Assembly (NCBI GenBank): GCA_002315565.1
Contig: DCHD01000048.1
Coordinates: forward strand, 1-14,447
Direction of reading: 5' to 3'
Length of the DNA stretch: 14,447 nucleotides
Origin: Solobacterium sp. UBA1761
Lineage (GTDB): Bacteria > Bacillota_I > Bacilli_A > Erysipelotrichales > Erysipelotrichaceae
Shown here: positions 6,053-11,872 of the stretch, piece after piece
Position numbering within the stretch: position 1 is the stretch's first letter
Layout: each line of letters starts with the position of its first letter
Program-made: the position numbers and the translations under genes
The notes under the pieces: generated by a model
Databases searched by the model: none
Seen by the model: only the letters and a program-made list of their open reading frames with translations
What the model was told of the DNA's origin: nothing

Positions 6053-7786
6053 ATGGGTGACATTAAAGTTAAAACACCGTGGTTAGGTCATACAGGTGAT
6101 GTTCCAATGCATCTTGACTATTTCAACGGGTCCATGTGTGACCGTGTTGAGTATATAGCAAGAAAGTATCCAAACAATATAGCTTACGACTTTATGGGCA
6201 GATCTACTACCTATAAAGAGTTAATGATAAAAGTACAGACATGTGCCAGGTCTTTGAAGACCATTGGCGTAAGGGAAGGCGACAGAGTTACTATCGCTCT
6301 GCCTAACTGCCCTCAGGCTATCTGTATGATATATGCGTGCAATATGATCGGTGCGGTTGCCAGTGTTATCCATCCGCTTTCTGCTGAAAAAGAGATTGAA
6401 TTCTTTCTTAATGAATCTCAATCAGTTACTGCAATTACCCTTGACCAGTTCTACAACAAGTTTGAAAACATCAGACAGAGCACCAAGGTTGTAAATATAA
6501 TTATCGCTTCTATCAAAGACGAACTTTCCAAAACCATCAAAGCCGGATACATGCTTACAGAAGGAAGAAACATTGTGCGTATTCCTGATGATGCTCCGGT
6601 AATCAGATGGAAAGATTTCATCAGACTTTCAAGACACTGTTTCTATAACTATCGCGTTGAAAGAAAGAATGACGATACAGCCATCATCCTTTATTCTGGC
6701 GGTACTACAGGTACGCCTAAAGGAATTGAACTTACCAACTATAATTTCAACAGCTTTGCTGCTCAGATTGCCGCAACCAATCCGATGCTGAGACCTGGCG
6801 ACAAGATGCTGGCAGCTATGCCGCTGTTCCATGGTTTTGGCCTTGGTGTATGTGTTCACTCAATGCTGGCAAATGGCGGAAGATGCATTCTTATTCCACG
6901 TTTTACGCCTAAATCATATGCTAAAGATCTTGTAAAATATCAGTGTAATTTTATTGCCGGTGTTCCAACACTTTATGAAGCACTGCTGAGACTTCCTGAT
7001 ATTAAAGGTGCAAACCTTTCATGCCTTAAGGGTGTATTCTCGGGTGGTGATTCACTGTCCGTTGAACTCAAGGCAAAATTCGATAAATTCCTTTATGACC
7101 ATCATGCAGTTATTCAGGTCAGAGAAGGATATGGTACAACTGAAACGGTTAATGCCTGCTGTCTGACTCCGGTCAACAAGTTCAAGGAAGCATCAATCGG
7201 TGTACCTTTCCCTGATACTTATATGAAGATTGTTGTTCCTGGAACCGATGAAGAAGTACCTTATGGAACTGAAGGTGAAATTCTTATTGCTGGCACAACG
7301 GTAATGAAAGGTTATCTCAACAATAAAGAAGAAACTGACGAAACTATCAGAACTCATGCTGATGGATTGAGATGGGTATATACTGGCGACCTTGGTGTCA
7401 TGGATGAAGACGGCTATGTCTACTTCAAGGGCAGAGCTAAACGTATGATCATCTCTTCTGGTTACAATGTATATCCTGCTCAGATAGAGAATATTGTTGA
7501 TGCTCATGAACTGGTACATATGTCATGTGCAATCGGAGTTCCTGATCCATACAAAATGCAGAAAATTAAAGTATTCGTTGTGCTCAATGATCCAAAACTT
7601 GCAAACGACGAAACAAAAGATATACTTATGTCATACTGCCGTAAGAATATCGCCAAATATTCAATGCCATACGACATCGAATTCAGAACAGAATTGCCAA
7701 AGACAGGTGTAGGCAAAATTGCCTACAGAGTTCTTGAAGAAGAAGAACTGGCAAAGATGAAGGAACAGGAAATACTTAAAAAATAA
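6053..7786 (+). CDS. AMP-forming acyl-CoA synthetase / class I adenylate-forming ligase
   Basis: A 577-residue cytosolic enzyme of the ANL superfamily that activates a carboxylic acid with ATP to an acyl-adenylate and, probably, transfers it to CoA. Motifs appear in order: the phosphate loop YSGGTTGTPKG at 214-224, MPLFHGFGLG at 256-265, GYGTTE at 359-364, YTGDLG at 443-448, the hinge region GRAKRMIISSGYNVYPAQIE at 460-479 and the catalytic Lys555 in TGVGKIAY. Length and motifs fit medium/long-chain fatty acyl-CoA ligases, but the acid is not readable. No carrier domain is present, so it is not a stand-alone NRPS module. ATG at 6053 is chosen because AGGGGG lies 7 bases upstream and the promoter -10 is downstream of the alternative ATG at 5963. 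It has its own promoter and a strong terminator, so it is monocistronic. Confidence 0.92.
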   Translation: MGDIKVKTPWLGHTGDVPMHLDYFNGSMCDRVEYIARKYPNNIAYDFMGRSTTYKELMIKVQTCARSLKTIGVREGDRVTIALPNCPQAICMIYACNMIGAVASVIHPLSAEKEIEFFLNESQSVTAITLDQFYNKFENIRQSTKVVNIIIASIKDELSKTIKAGYMLTEGRNIVRIPDDAPVIRWKDFIRLSRHCFYNYRVERKNDDTAIILYSGGTTGTPKGIELTNYNFNSFAAQIAATNPMLRPGDKMLAAMPLFHGFGLGVCVHSMLANGGRCILIPRFTPKSYAKDLVKYQCNFIAGVPTLYEALLRLPDIKGANLSCLKGVFSGGDSLSVELKAKFDKFLYDHHAVIQVREGYGTTETVNACCLTPVNKFKEASIGVPFPDTYMKIVVPGTDEEVPYGTEGEILIAGTTVMKGYLNNKEETDETIRTHADGLRWVYTGDLGVMDEDGYVYFKGRAKRMIISSGYNVYPAQIENIVDAHELVHMSCAIGVPDPYKMQKIKVFVVLNDPKLANDETKDILMSYCRKNIAKYSMPYDIEFRTELPKTGVGKIAYRVLEEEELAKMKEQEILKK

Positions 7787-7815
7787 ACATTATCCAAACG
7801 GATAATGTTTTTTTT
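7785..7815 (+). terminator. Strong Rho-independent terminator after the acyl-CoA synthetase
   Basis: A perfect 11-bp stem (AAACATTATCC at 7785-7795 with GGATAATGTTT at 7800-7810), AAAC loop and an eight-base T-run to 7815. It insulates the peptide genes downstream. Confidence 0.9.
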
Positions 7816-7824
7816 GTAATATAG

Positions 7825-7853
7825 TTGTAATCTTAAATGTGAAATAATAAGTA
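7825..7853 (+). promoter_or_regulatory. Candidate promoter for the peptide gene array
   Basis: TTGTAA at 7825-7830 is a reasonable -35. With a 17-base spacer the -10 is TAAGTA (7848-7853); other A/T-rich hexamers such as TAATAA (7845-7850) are equally possible but spaced too closely. A promoter must exist in the 58 bases between the strong terminator and the first peptide gene, but its exact position is uncertain. Confidence 0.3.
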
Positions 7854-7873
7854 TGTAATCAAAAGGAGTAATT

Positions 7874-8143
7874 ATGGCAAAGAAAAAAGAACTCAATTCG
7901 GAAGAACTGAATAAGGTAAGCGGAGGAAAACCAAATCTCATTGAACCTAATACAAATGTTGACGACATACCGTTAATGGTGGAAACAGTAACAACTGATA
8001 AAATTCCTGCAATGGCAGATTTGAAGTCTGATTCCGATAATGATGGCAATTTCAGAGTTCCTATGGTAAGTACTGCGGAACAGACACAACTGAAAGATTT
8101 CTTTTCAAAAATTGCTGAAATATTCAGAAAGCTGTTTAATTAA
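7874..8143 (+). CDS. Double-glycine leader peptide, copy 1 (bacteriocin-like secreted peptide precursor)
   Basis: An 89-residue precursor. Residues 1-18 (MAKKKELNSEELNKVSGG) look like a double-glycine leader: charged, with Glu/Leu pairs (E-E-L-x-x-V-x-G-G), the pattern cut by C39-peptidase ABC exporters. The predicted mature part of 71 residues has no cysteine, a proline-containing proximal segment (PNLIEPNTNVDDIPLMVE), an acidic variable middle rich in Asp and Ser, and an amphipathic C-terminal helix (LKDFFSKIAEIFRKLFN). By my count its net charge is about -4, unlike the usual cationic class II bacteriocins. AAAAGGAG lies 5 bases before the ATG. It is the first of three tandem paralogues. 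No exporter, immunity or modification gene is near. Function is unknown; it could equally be a signalling peptide or secreted effector. Confidence 0.75.
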   Translation: MAKKKELNSEELNKVSGGKPNLIEPNTNVDDIPLMVETVTTDKIPAMADLKSDSDNDGNFRVPMVSTAEQTQLKDFFSKIAEIFRKLFN

Positions 8144-8214
8144 TCAACTAGTATAAAGATAATATTTATAACTTCAGATGTTAAATATGAGTTATCTAAA
8201 GAAAGGGAAAAATT

Positions 8215-8472
8215 ATGGCAAAAAAAGAACTTGATTCAAAAGAGTTAGATAAGGTAAGTGGAGGAGATCCAAATCTGTACAAACCAGAAACCGATGTTGC
8301 ACCTATTCCAAGAATGGTAAGCGACGAAGGCGAGAAACCTCCGGTATGGGATAACGGTATTGATAATAAAGCAGGAAATTTCAAAACTCCTGTAGTTGGT
8401 ACAAATGTGCAGGCACCAATAAAAGACATCTTCGCAAAAATTGTTGAAGCATTCAGAAATCTGTTTAATTAA
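8215..8472 (+). CDS. Double-glycine leader peptide, copy 2
   Basis: An 85-residue paralogue of the first peptide. The leader is MAKKELDSKELDKVSGG (17 residues, one Lys shorter). The predicted mature part has 68 residues with PNLYKPETDVAPIPRMV after the Gly-Gly, a divergent middle (with one Trp, VWDNG), a shared GNFKTPVVGT segment and the C-terminal helix IKDIFAKIVEAFRNLFN. There is no cysteine, so disulphides, lanthionines and sactionine bridges are excluded. GAAAGGGAAAAATT precedes the ATG. The 71-base gap after copy 1 holds no clear terminator, so transcription may run through. The middle differs strongly from copy 1 while leader and C-terminus are conserved, as in peptide families with a variable recognition segment. 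Role unknown. Confidence 0.75.
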   Translation: MAKKELDSKELDKVSGGDPNLYKPETDVAPIPRMVSDEGEKPPVWDNGIDNKAGNFKTPVVGTNVQAPIKDIFAKIVEAFRNLFN

Positions 8473-8482
8473 CCTGTTAAAT

Positions 8483-8490
8483 AAAAGGAG
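8483..8490 (+). promoter_or_regulatory. Ribosome binding site that marks the ACG start of peptide copy 3
   Basis: AAAAGGAG with a 5-base spacer to ACG at 8496. The same AAAAGGAG and 5-base spacing stand before ATG in copy 1 (7861-7868), which shows that ACG occupies the ancestral start position. Confidence 0.75.
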
Positions 8491-8495
8491 AAACA

Positions 8496-8765
8496 ACGGC
8501 AAAGAAAAAAGAACTGAATTCAGAAGAACTGAATAAGGTAAGTGGAGGAAGACCAGACCTTACTAAACCTGAAACAGATGTTGACAATATACCGTTAATG
8601 GTGGAAACCGATACAAATGAAAACCTTAAAAAGATTTTCAATATGGAGTCTGGTTCAAATAAAGAAGGTAAATACAAACTTCCTATACCAAGTACTACTG
8701 ATCAGAAATCTATAAAAGACATCTTCTCAATACTTATTAAAGCATTCGAAAATCTCTTTAAATAA
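8496..8765 (+). CDS. Double-glycine leader peptide, copy 3, with ACG in place of the ATG start
   Basis: An intact 89-codon frame that continues the array 23 bases after copy 2. Apart from the first codon its leader equals copy 1 (AKKKELNSEELNKVSGG), followed by RPDLTKPETDVDNIPLMVET, a divergent middle, GKYKLPIPST and the helix IKDIFSILIKAFENLFK. The codon at the start position is ACG rather than ATG, with a perfect ribosome binding site before it. No in-frame ATG, GTG or TTG precedes it before a stop at 8478; an upstream in-frame ATA at 8481 is an unlikely start. The next in-frame ATG falls after the Gly-Gly and would lose the leader. The rest shows no stop or frameshift, so either ACG is used weakly, the gene was silenced recently, or the base is an error. 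No cysteine. Confidence 0.6.
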   Translation, partial: TAKKKELNSEELNKVSGGRPDLTKPETDVDNIPLMVETDTNENLKKIFNMESGSNKEGKYKLPIPSTTDQKSIKDIFSILIKAFENLFK

Positions 8766-8766
8766 T

Positions 8767-8790
8767 AAAGCTGACTAACTGTCAGCTTTT
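8767..8790. terminator. Bidirectional terminator between the peptide array and the yhhN-like gene
   Basis: AAAGCTGAC (8767-8775) pairs with GTCAGCTTT (8781-8789) around a TAACT loop. On the plus strand it is followed by a short T-run; on the minus strand the distal arm leads into TTTATTATTT. The stop codon of the minus-strand gene (8782-8784) lies within the stem. Confidence 0.75.
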
Positions 8791-9435
8791 AAATACGATG
8801 GATAAGGTTATCAGAGACTGGGCTATAAAATATAGGACCAGTGATGTCGGATGCATCCATGGATCATTTGCCCCAAAGTTTGAATGAACCAGTATGGTGT
8901 CTGAAGTAACAAATGAGATTGCGCCAATCATGAACAGTATCGTGTTAAGTATTGGATTGATGATGCAGGCATTGACGCCGGATACCACCATCGATGACAG
9001 CACAAACATGTAGACTATACCAATAATATTGATTGCTCCATTTCCTTTTTTAAGACATGGTTTTATTATGAGATAAAGAATAGAAAAGGCAATCGCTTCA
9101 GTTAAAAGGCAGAGCAATATGCTTTCTTTCATTTGCGGAAGCATTGTAAAAATAAGTACGAAGTGTTCTGCCATAAAAAAGACAGTGCCGACTGCAAAAA
9201 GCACTTTGTGACATTTTACAAGTCTTCTTACACCAAGTAATACATCGCCGATATAGCCAAGTAGTATGGCGAATGCGATTATGTTACTGTTTCCGAAAAT
9301 AAAAGCAGTTATTACGAAAGTTGAACAGGAAATAACTTTACAGACAACTGCTTTTTTAGTGTTATTTTTAAGGAGATTACAGATATAGAAAATCTGAATA
9401 ACCAAACCAATTAATAATAATGGAAATGCTTTCAT
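8782..9435 (-). CDS. YhhN/TMEM86-family membrane protein (lysoplasmalogenase-like)
   Basis: A 217-residue integral membrane protein with about seven to eight hydrophobic segments. The family marks are GYIGDVLLGV in the first half, FAVGTVFFMAEHF after it and GAISFVTSDTILVHSNFG in the second half, with LVLYFIAQSLI near the end. In the YhhN/TMEM86 family the two conserved aspartates (here GD and SD) are proposed catalytic residues; the eukaryotic members hydrolyse the vinyl-ether bond of lysoplasmalogen, and bacterial members are mostly uncharacterised. Anaerobic Bacillota often contain plasmalogens, so this activity is plausible but not shown. ATG at 9435 is the only methionine near the N-terminus. 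A TATAAT ends just 10 bases upstream and no properly spaced ribosome binding site exists, which suggests a leaderless or near-leaderless message. Confidence 0.75.
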   Translation of the reverse strand: MKAFPLLLIGLVIQIFYICNLLKNNTKKAVVCKVISCSTFVITAFIFGNSNIIAFAILLGYIGDVLLGVRRLVKCHKVLFAVGTVFFMAEHFVLIFTMLPQMKESILLCLLTEAIAFSILYLIIKPCLKKGNGAINIIGIVYMFVLSSMVVSGVNACIINPILNTILFMIGAISFVTSDTILVHSNFGANDPWMHPTSLVLYFIAQSLITLSIVFKS

Positions 9436-9445
9436 AGCCTTAAGT

Positions 9446-9451
9446 ATTATA
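9446..9451 (-). promoter_or_regulatory. -10 element of the yhhN-like gene
   Basis: TATAAT on the minus strand, with only 10 bases between it and the ATG at 9435. A start 6-7 bases downstream of the -10 would leave a 3-4 base leader. AAGG occurs only 2 bases before the ATG, too close for a normal Shine-Dalgarno. The -35 position is poor. Confidence 0.5.
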
Positions 9452-9458
9452 ACCTATA

Positions 9459-9467
9459 TGTTATGAT
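9459..9467 (+). promoter_or_regulatory. Extended -10 element of ppaC, adjacent to the start codon
   Basis: TGTTATGAT is an extended -10 (TG-n-TATGAT). Only six bases (TTAGAT) separate it from the ATG at 9474, so transcription should begin on or next to the A of the start codon. No purine-rich ribosome binding site is present. Confidence 0.55.
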
Positions 9468-9473
9468 TTAGAT

Positions 9474-11087
9474 ATGAAAAAGATATATGTTATCGGACAT
9501 AAGAATCCAGATACCGATTCAATCAGTTCAACTCTTGCCTATGCCAGACTGAAACAGAGACTGGGAATAAATGCGATTCCGGCAAGAATCGGTACACTTA
9601 ATGAAGAAACCAAGTTTGTTACCAGGTATTTCAATGTAGAAGCACCTAATATGATTTCTGATGCCAGAAGCAGACTTTCAGATATTGAACTGGATAAGGC
9701 AGTAGAAATAAGTGAAGATGCTTCATGTAATGATGCCTATAAACTGATCGCAGAAGGAAGTTCTTCTTTGGCGGTTACAGAGGACCATATTCTTCGTGGT
9801 GTCATTTCGACCAGCAATCTTATCAAGACAAGATTGATGTCTCCTACAGAAAGACATAAGCTCATTGCCAAGACTAATGTAAAAACGGTTGCTGATGATG
9901 TTGAAGGCGAGATTCTTTCTTATCCTGAAGGTTTTATGAACAATGGACATATCTCTGTTTTCTCTACCCACTATAGAGAAAAAGGAGATTTATATAAGGG
10001 TTCAATTCTGATTACTGACAACAAGTCACTGCTTCTTGATGCGCTCAATGAGGGTGCAGCAATGGTGGTCTATTCAGGTGATTCCATTTATCAGGAGATT
10101 GTTGATTCCTATAAGAACAGAAATGTAGCACTGATCAAAACAAGACTTGATGTAGAAGATATAATCAGACTGGTATATGAGGCTATACCTGTCAAATATC
10201 TGATGTCTAAAAAACCTGTGACATTCAAATCTGATGAATATATTGAGGAAGTGGCAAAGAAAGTCATGTCTACAAGATACAGAATGTATCCGGTGCTTGA
10301 TGAAGAAGGAAGAGTTCTAGGCAATGTTACAAGATATCATCTTCTTAACTATGAAAAGATGAAGTTTATTCTGGTTGACCACTCTTCAAAGGCTCAGACA
10401 ATCAACAATATAGACAGTGCTGAAATTATTGAGGTTGTAGATCATCATCATATCGGTGATATTACAACCACTGTTCCGATCAATTACCGTAATCAGACCT
10501 GTGGTGCTACTTCAACAATCATTTATCAGATGTATAAAGAAAATGGCCTGGTTCCGGAAAAAGAATATGCTGGATTAATGCTTTCAGCAATTATTTCCGA
10601 TACTCTTAAATTTGTATCGAAAACCTGTACGGAACTTGACGTCAGAAGTGCAGAAGAACTTGCTGAAATTGCAGGAGTCAATATTGATGAATATGCAGAT
10701 CTGCTTCTTTCAGCAAGCGTGAATCTTGAAAACGCCGACATCAAGGAACTGATTGAAAGAGACTTAAAGAAATACGAACTGAGCTCAATGAAGATTGCTG
10801 TTGGGCAGACCAACTATGACCGTATTTCCGATGTACAGAAGCGTCTTGATGAATTTAAAAAGTCCCTGTCTAAATATCAGGAAGACAAAGGACTTGATCT
10901 TCTTGTAATGATGTTTACAAGTGTTAAAGCTGAAGGGACAATGTTCTTGTTCTTCGGAGAAAAAAGAGATGCTGTATCATCGCTTCTGGAAACTGTTTTC
11001 GATGATAATTCCGGATATGATTCAAGAATTATCTCAAGAAAGCAGCAGCTGATTCCAAAACTTTCCAAAGTTCTTGAACAGTACTAG
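9474..11087 (+). CDS. ppaC: CBS/DRTGG-domain manganese-dependent inorganic pyrophosphatase (family II)
   Basis: Cytosolic hydrolysis of pyrophosphate to phosphate, which pulls biosynthetic reactions forward. The 537-residue protein has the family II DHH core split by a regulatory insert. Order: N-terminal DHH with metal ligands His9, Asp13 and Asp15 in GHKNPDTDS; first CBS motif from about 68; a DRTGG-like region at about 140-240; second CBS motif (VKYLMSKKPVTF onward, 240-292); the rest of the DHH domain with VDHS at 301-304 and VDHHH at 322-326; SDT at 375-377; and the C-terminal DHHA2 domain with the SRKQQLIP signature at 521-528. In characterised CBS-PPases the insert binds adenine nucleotides: AMP and ADP inhibit, and diadenosine polyphosphates activate when the DRTGG domain is present. 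The ATG directly follows an extended -10 with no ribosome binding site. Its stop codon interlocks with that of murI. Confidence 0.95.
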   Translation: MKKIYVIGHKNPDTDSISSTLAYARLKQRLGINAIPARIGTLNEETKFVTRYFNVEAPNMISDARSRLSDIELDKAVEISEDASCNDAYKLIAEGSSSLAVTEDHILRGVISTSNLIKTRLMSPTERHKLIAKTNVKTVADDVEGEILSYPEGFMNNGHISVFSTHYREKGDLYKGSILITDNKSLLLDALNEGAAMVVYSGDSIYQEIVDSYKNRNVALIKTRLDVEDIIRLVYEAIPVKYLMSKKPVTFKSDEYIEEVAKKVMSTRYRMYPVLDEEGRVLGNVTRYHLLNYEKMKFILVDHSSKAQTINNIDSAEIIEVVDHHHIGDITTTVPINYRNQTCGATSTIIYQMYKENGLVPEKEYAGLMLSAIISDTLKFVSKTCTELDVRSAEELAEIAGVNIDEYADLLLSASVNLENADIKELIERDLKKYELSSMKIAVGQTNYDRISDVQKRLDEFKKSLSKYQEDKGLDLLVMMFTSVKAEGTMFLFFGEKRDAVSSLLETVFDDNSGYDSRIISRKQQLIPKLSKVLEQY

Positions 11088-11872
11088 GGTTTAAGTTTAA
11101 CATCATCTAAAGGCATGAATATCTGTGCCTTTTCTTTTACGCTTTGAGGATCTTTTGAAACGTAATATTCTCTTGTACATCTGCCGCTATCAGCAAGAAG
11201 ATCAAGATTTTCAAGTACATCTTTGAGGTGTTCGGCACAGGCAGTACTTGAAGATATCAGAGCAATATCCGGAATGATGTCGTGGATAAGTTCACTAAGC
11301 AGAGGGTAATGGGTGCAACCAAGCACCAGAGTATCAATGTCATCTTTAACGAGCGGTTCAAGATATTCCCTAAGAACTTCTATTGTTTCGTAGGAATCTC
11401 TGGTGAATTTTCCCGCTTCAACAAGAGGAACAAGTTTAGGGCAGGCTTTCTGGAATACTTTAACAGTACTGTCAAGTTCACCAATGGTTTTAACATAAGC
11501 CTTGGATTCTACTGCAGCAGGAGTGGCTATGACTCCGATTCTGTTGTTTCTGGTGGTGGAAACTGCTTTTCTTGCAGCTGGTTTAACCACACCAAGAACA
11601 GGTAGGTCATAGAGATTTTCCACCGTGCTTCTTCCAACAGCATCTGCAGTATTGCAGGCAATCACCAGAGCTTTAAGGTCAAAAGAATTAAGAAAAGCAG
11701 CGTCAGCTTTGACGAGCTCTTTTATTTCTTTTTCTGTTTTGGTGCCGTATGGAACATTTGCTGTATCACCGAAATAGATGATATTTTCATCAGGCAGTGT
11801 TTCAATAATGCTTTTGACTACTGTCAGACCGCCGATTCCTGAATCGAAGACACCGATTGGTTTATTGTTCAT
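11084..11872 (-). CDS. murI: Glutamate racemase
   Basis: Converts L-glutamate to D-glutamate for the peptide stem of peptidoglycan, in the cytosol and without cofactor. The 262 residues match family length. Visible are IGVFDSGIGGLTV at the N-terminus with Asp10 and Ser11, YFGDTANVPYG at 33-43, the first catalytic cysteine Cys73 in ACNTADA, GVVKPAA at 94-100 and the second catalytic cysteine Cys186 with His188 in LGCTHYPLL. It starts with an ATGA overlap to the murD stop, so the two are translationally coupled. Its product feeds the D-Glu that MurD ligates. The gene meets ppaC tail to tail with a 4-base overlap (CTAG), and the probable ppaC terminator lies within its last codons. Confidence 0.96.
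   Translation of the reverse strand: MNNKPIGVFDSGIGGLTVVKSIIETLPDENIIYFGDTANVPYGTKTEKEIKELVKADAAFLNSFDLKALVIACNTADAVGRSTVENLYDLPVLGVVKPAARKAVSTTRNNRIGVIATPAAVESKAYVKTIGELDSTVKVFQKACPKLVPLVEAGKFTRDSYETIEVLREYLEPLVKDDIDTLVLGCTHYPLLSELIHDIIPDIALISSSTACAEHLKDVLENLDLLADSGRCTREYYVSKDPQSVKEKAQIFMPLDDVKLKP
11109..11138 (+). terminator. Candidate ppaC terminator embedded in the 3' coding end of murI
   Basis: AAAGGCA (11109-11115) pairs with TGCCTTT (11126-11132) across a 10-base loop, followed by TCTTTT. It lies 22 bases after the ppaC stop, on the plus strand, entirely inside the opposing murI coding sequence. The stem is short (7 bp), so strength is uncertain. Confidence 0.5.

Larger units (their letters stand above)
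7861..8765 (+). repeat. Tandem array of three paralogous peptide genes
   Basis: Three units with start positions 341 and 281 bases apart. Over the first 54 bases of the coding sequence, copies 1 and 3 differ at only four positions by eye; the middle third has diverged beyond simple alignment. The array arose by tandem duplication. Confidence 0.8.

Noticed and set aside
8161..8200. Hairpins ATATTTA/TAAATAT and ATAACT/AGTTAT between peptide copies 1 and 2
   Set aside because: Stems of 6-7 bp made almost only of A and T, mutually exclusive and expected by chance in such AT-rich DNA. No T-run follows.
7723..8677. Minus-strand open frames across the peptide array (66-108 codons)
   Set aside because: They are antisense shadows of three related coding sequences: their composition is serine/phenylalanine-rich as expected of antisense reading, and none has a supported start or promoter.
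7874..8765. Lanthipeptide, sactipeptide or other cysteine-dependent precursor interpretation of the peptides
   Set aside because: None of the three encodes a single cysteine, and no LanB/C/M or radical SAM gene is in the window.
7861..8765. CRISPR-like repetition
   Set aside because: The repeated units are protein-coding genes with conserved reading frames and spacing of 281-341 bases. No short direct repeats with regular spacers occur anywhere in the window.
11282..11605. 107-codon plus-strand frame inside murI
   Set aside because: Antisense shadow of a firmly identified gene. The product has no recognisable features and no ribosome binding site.
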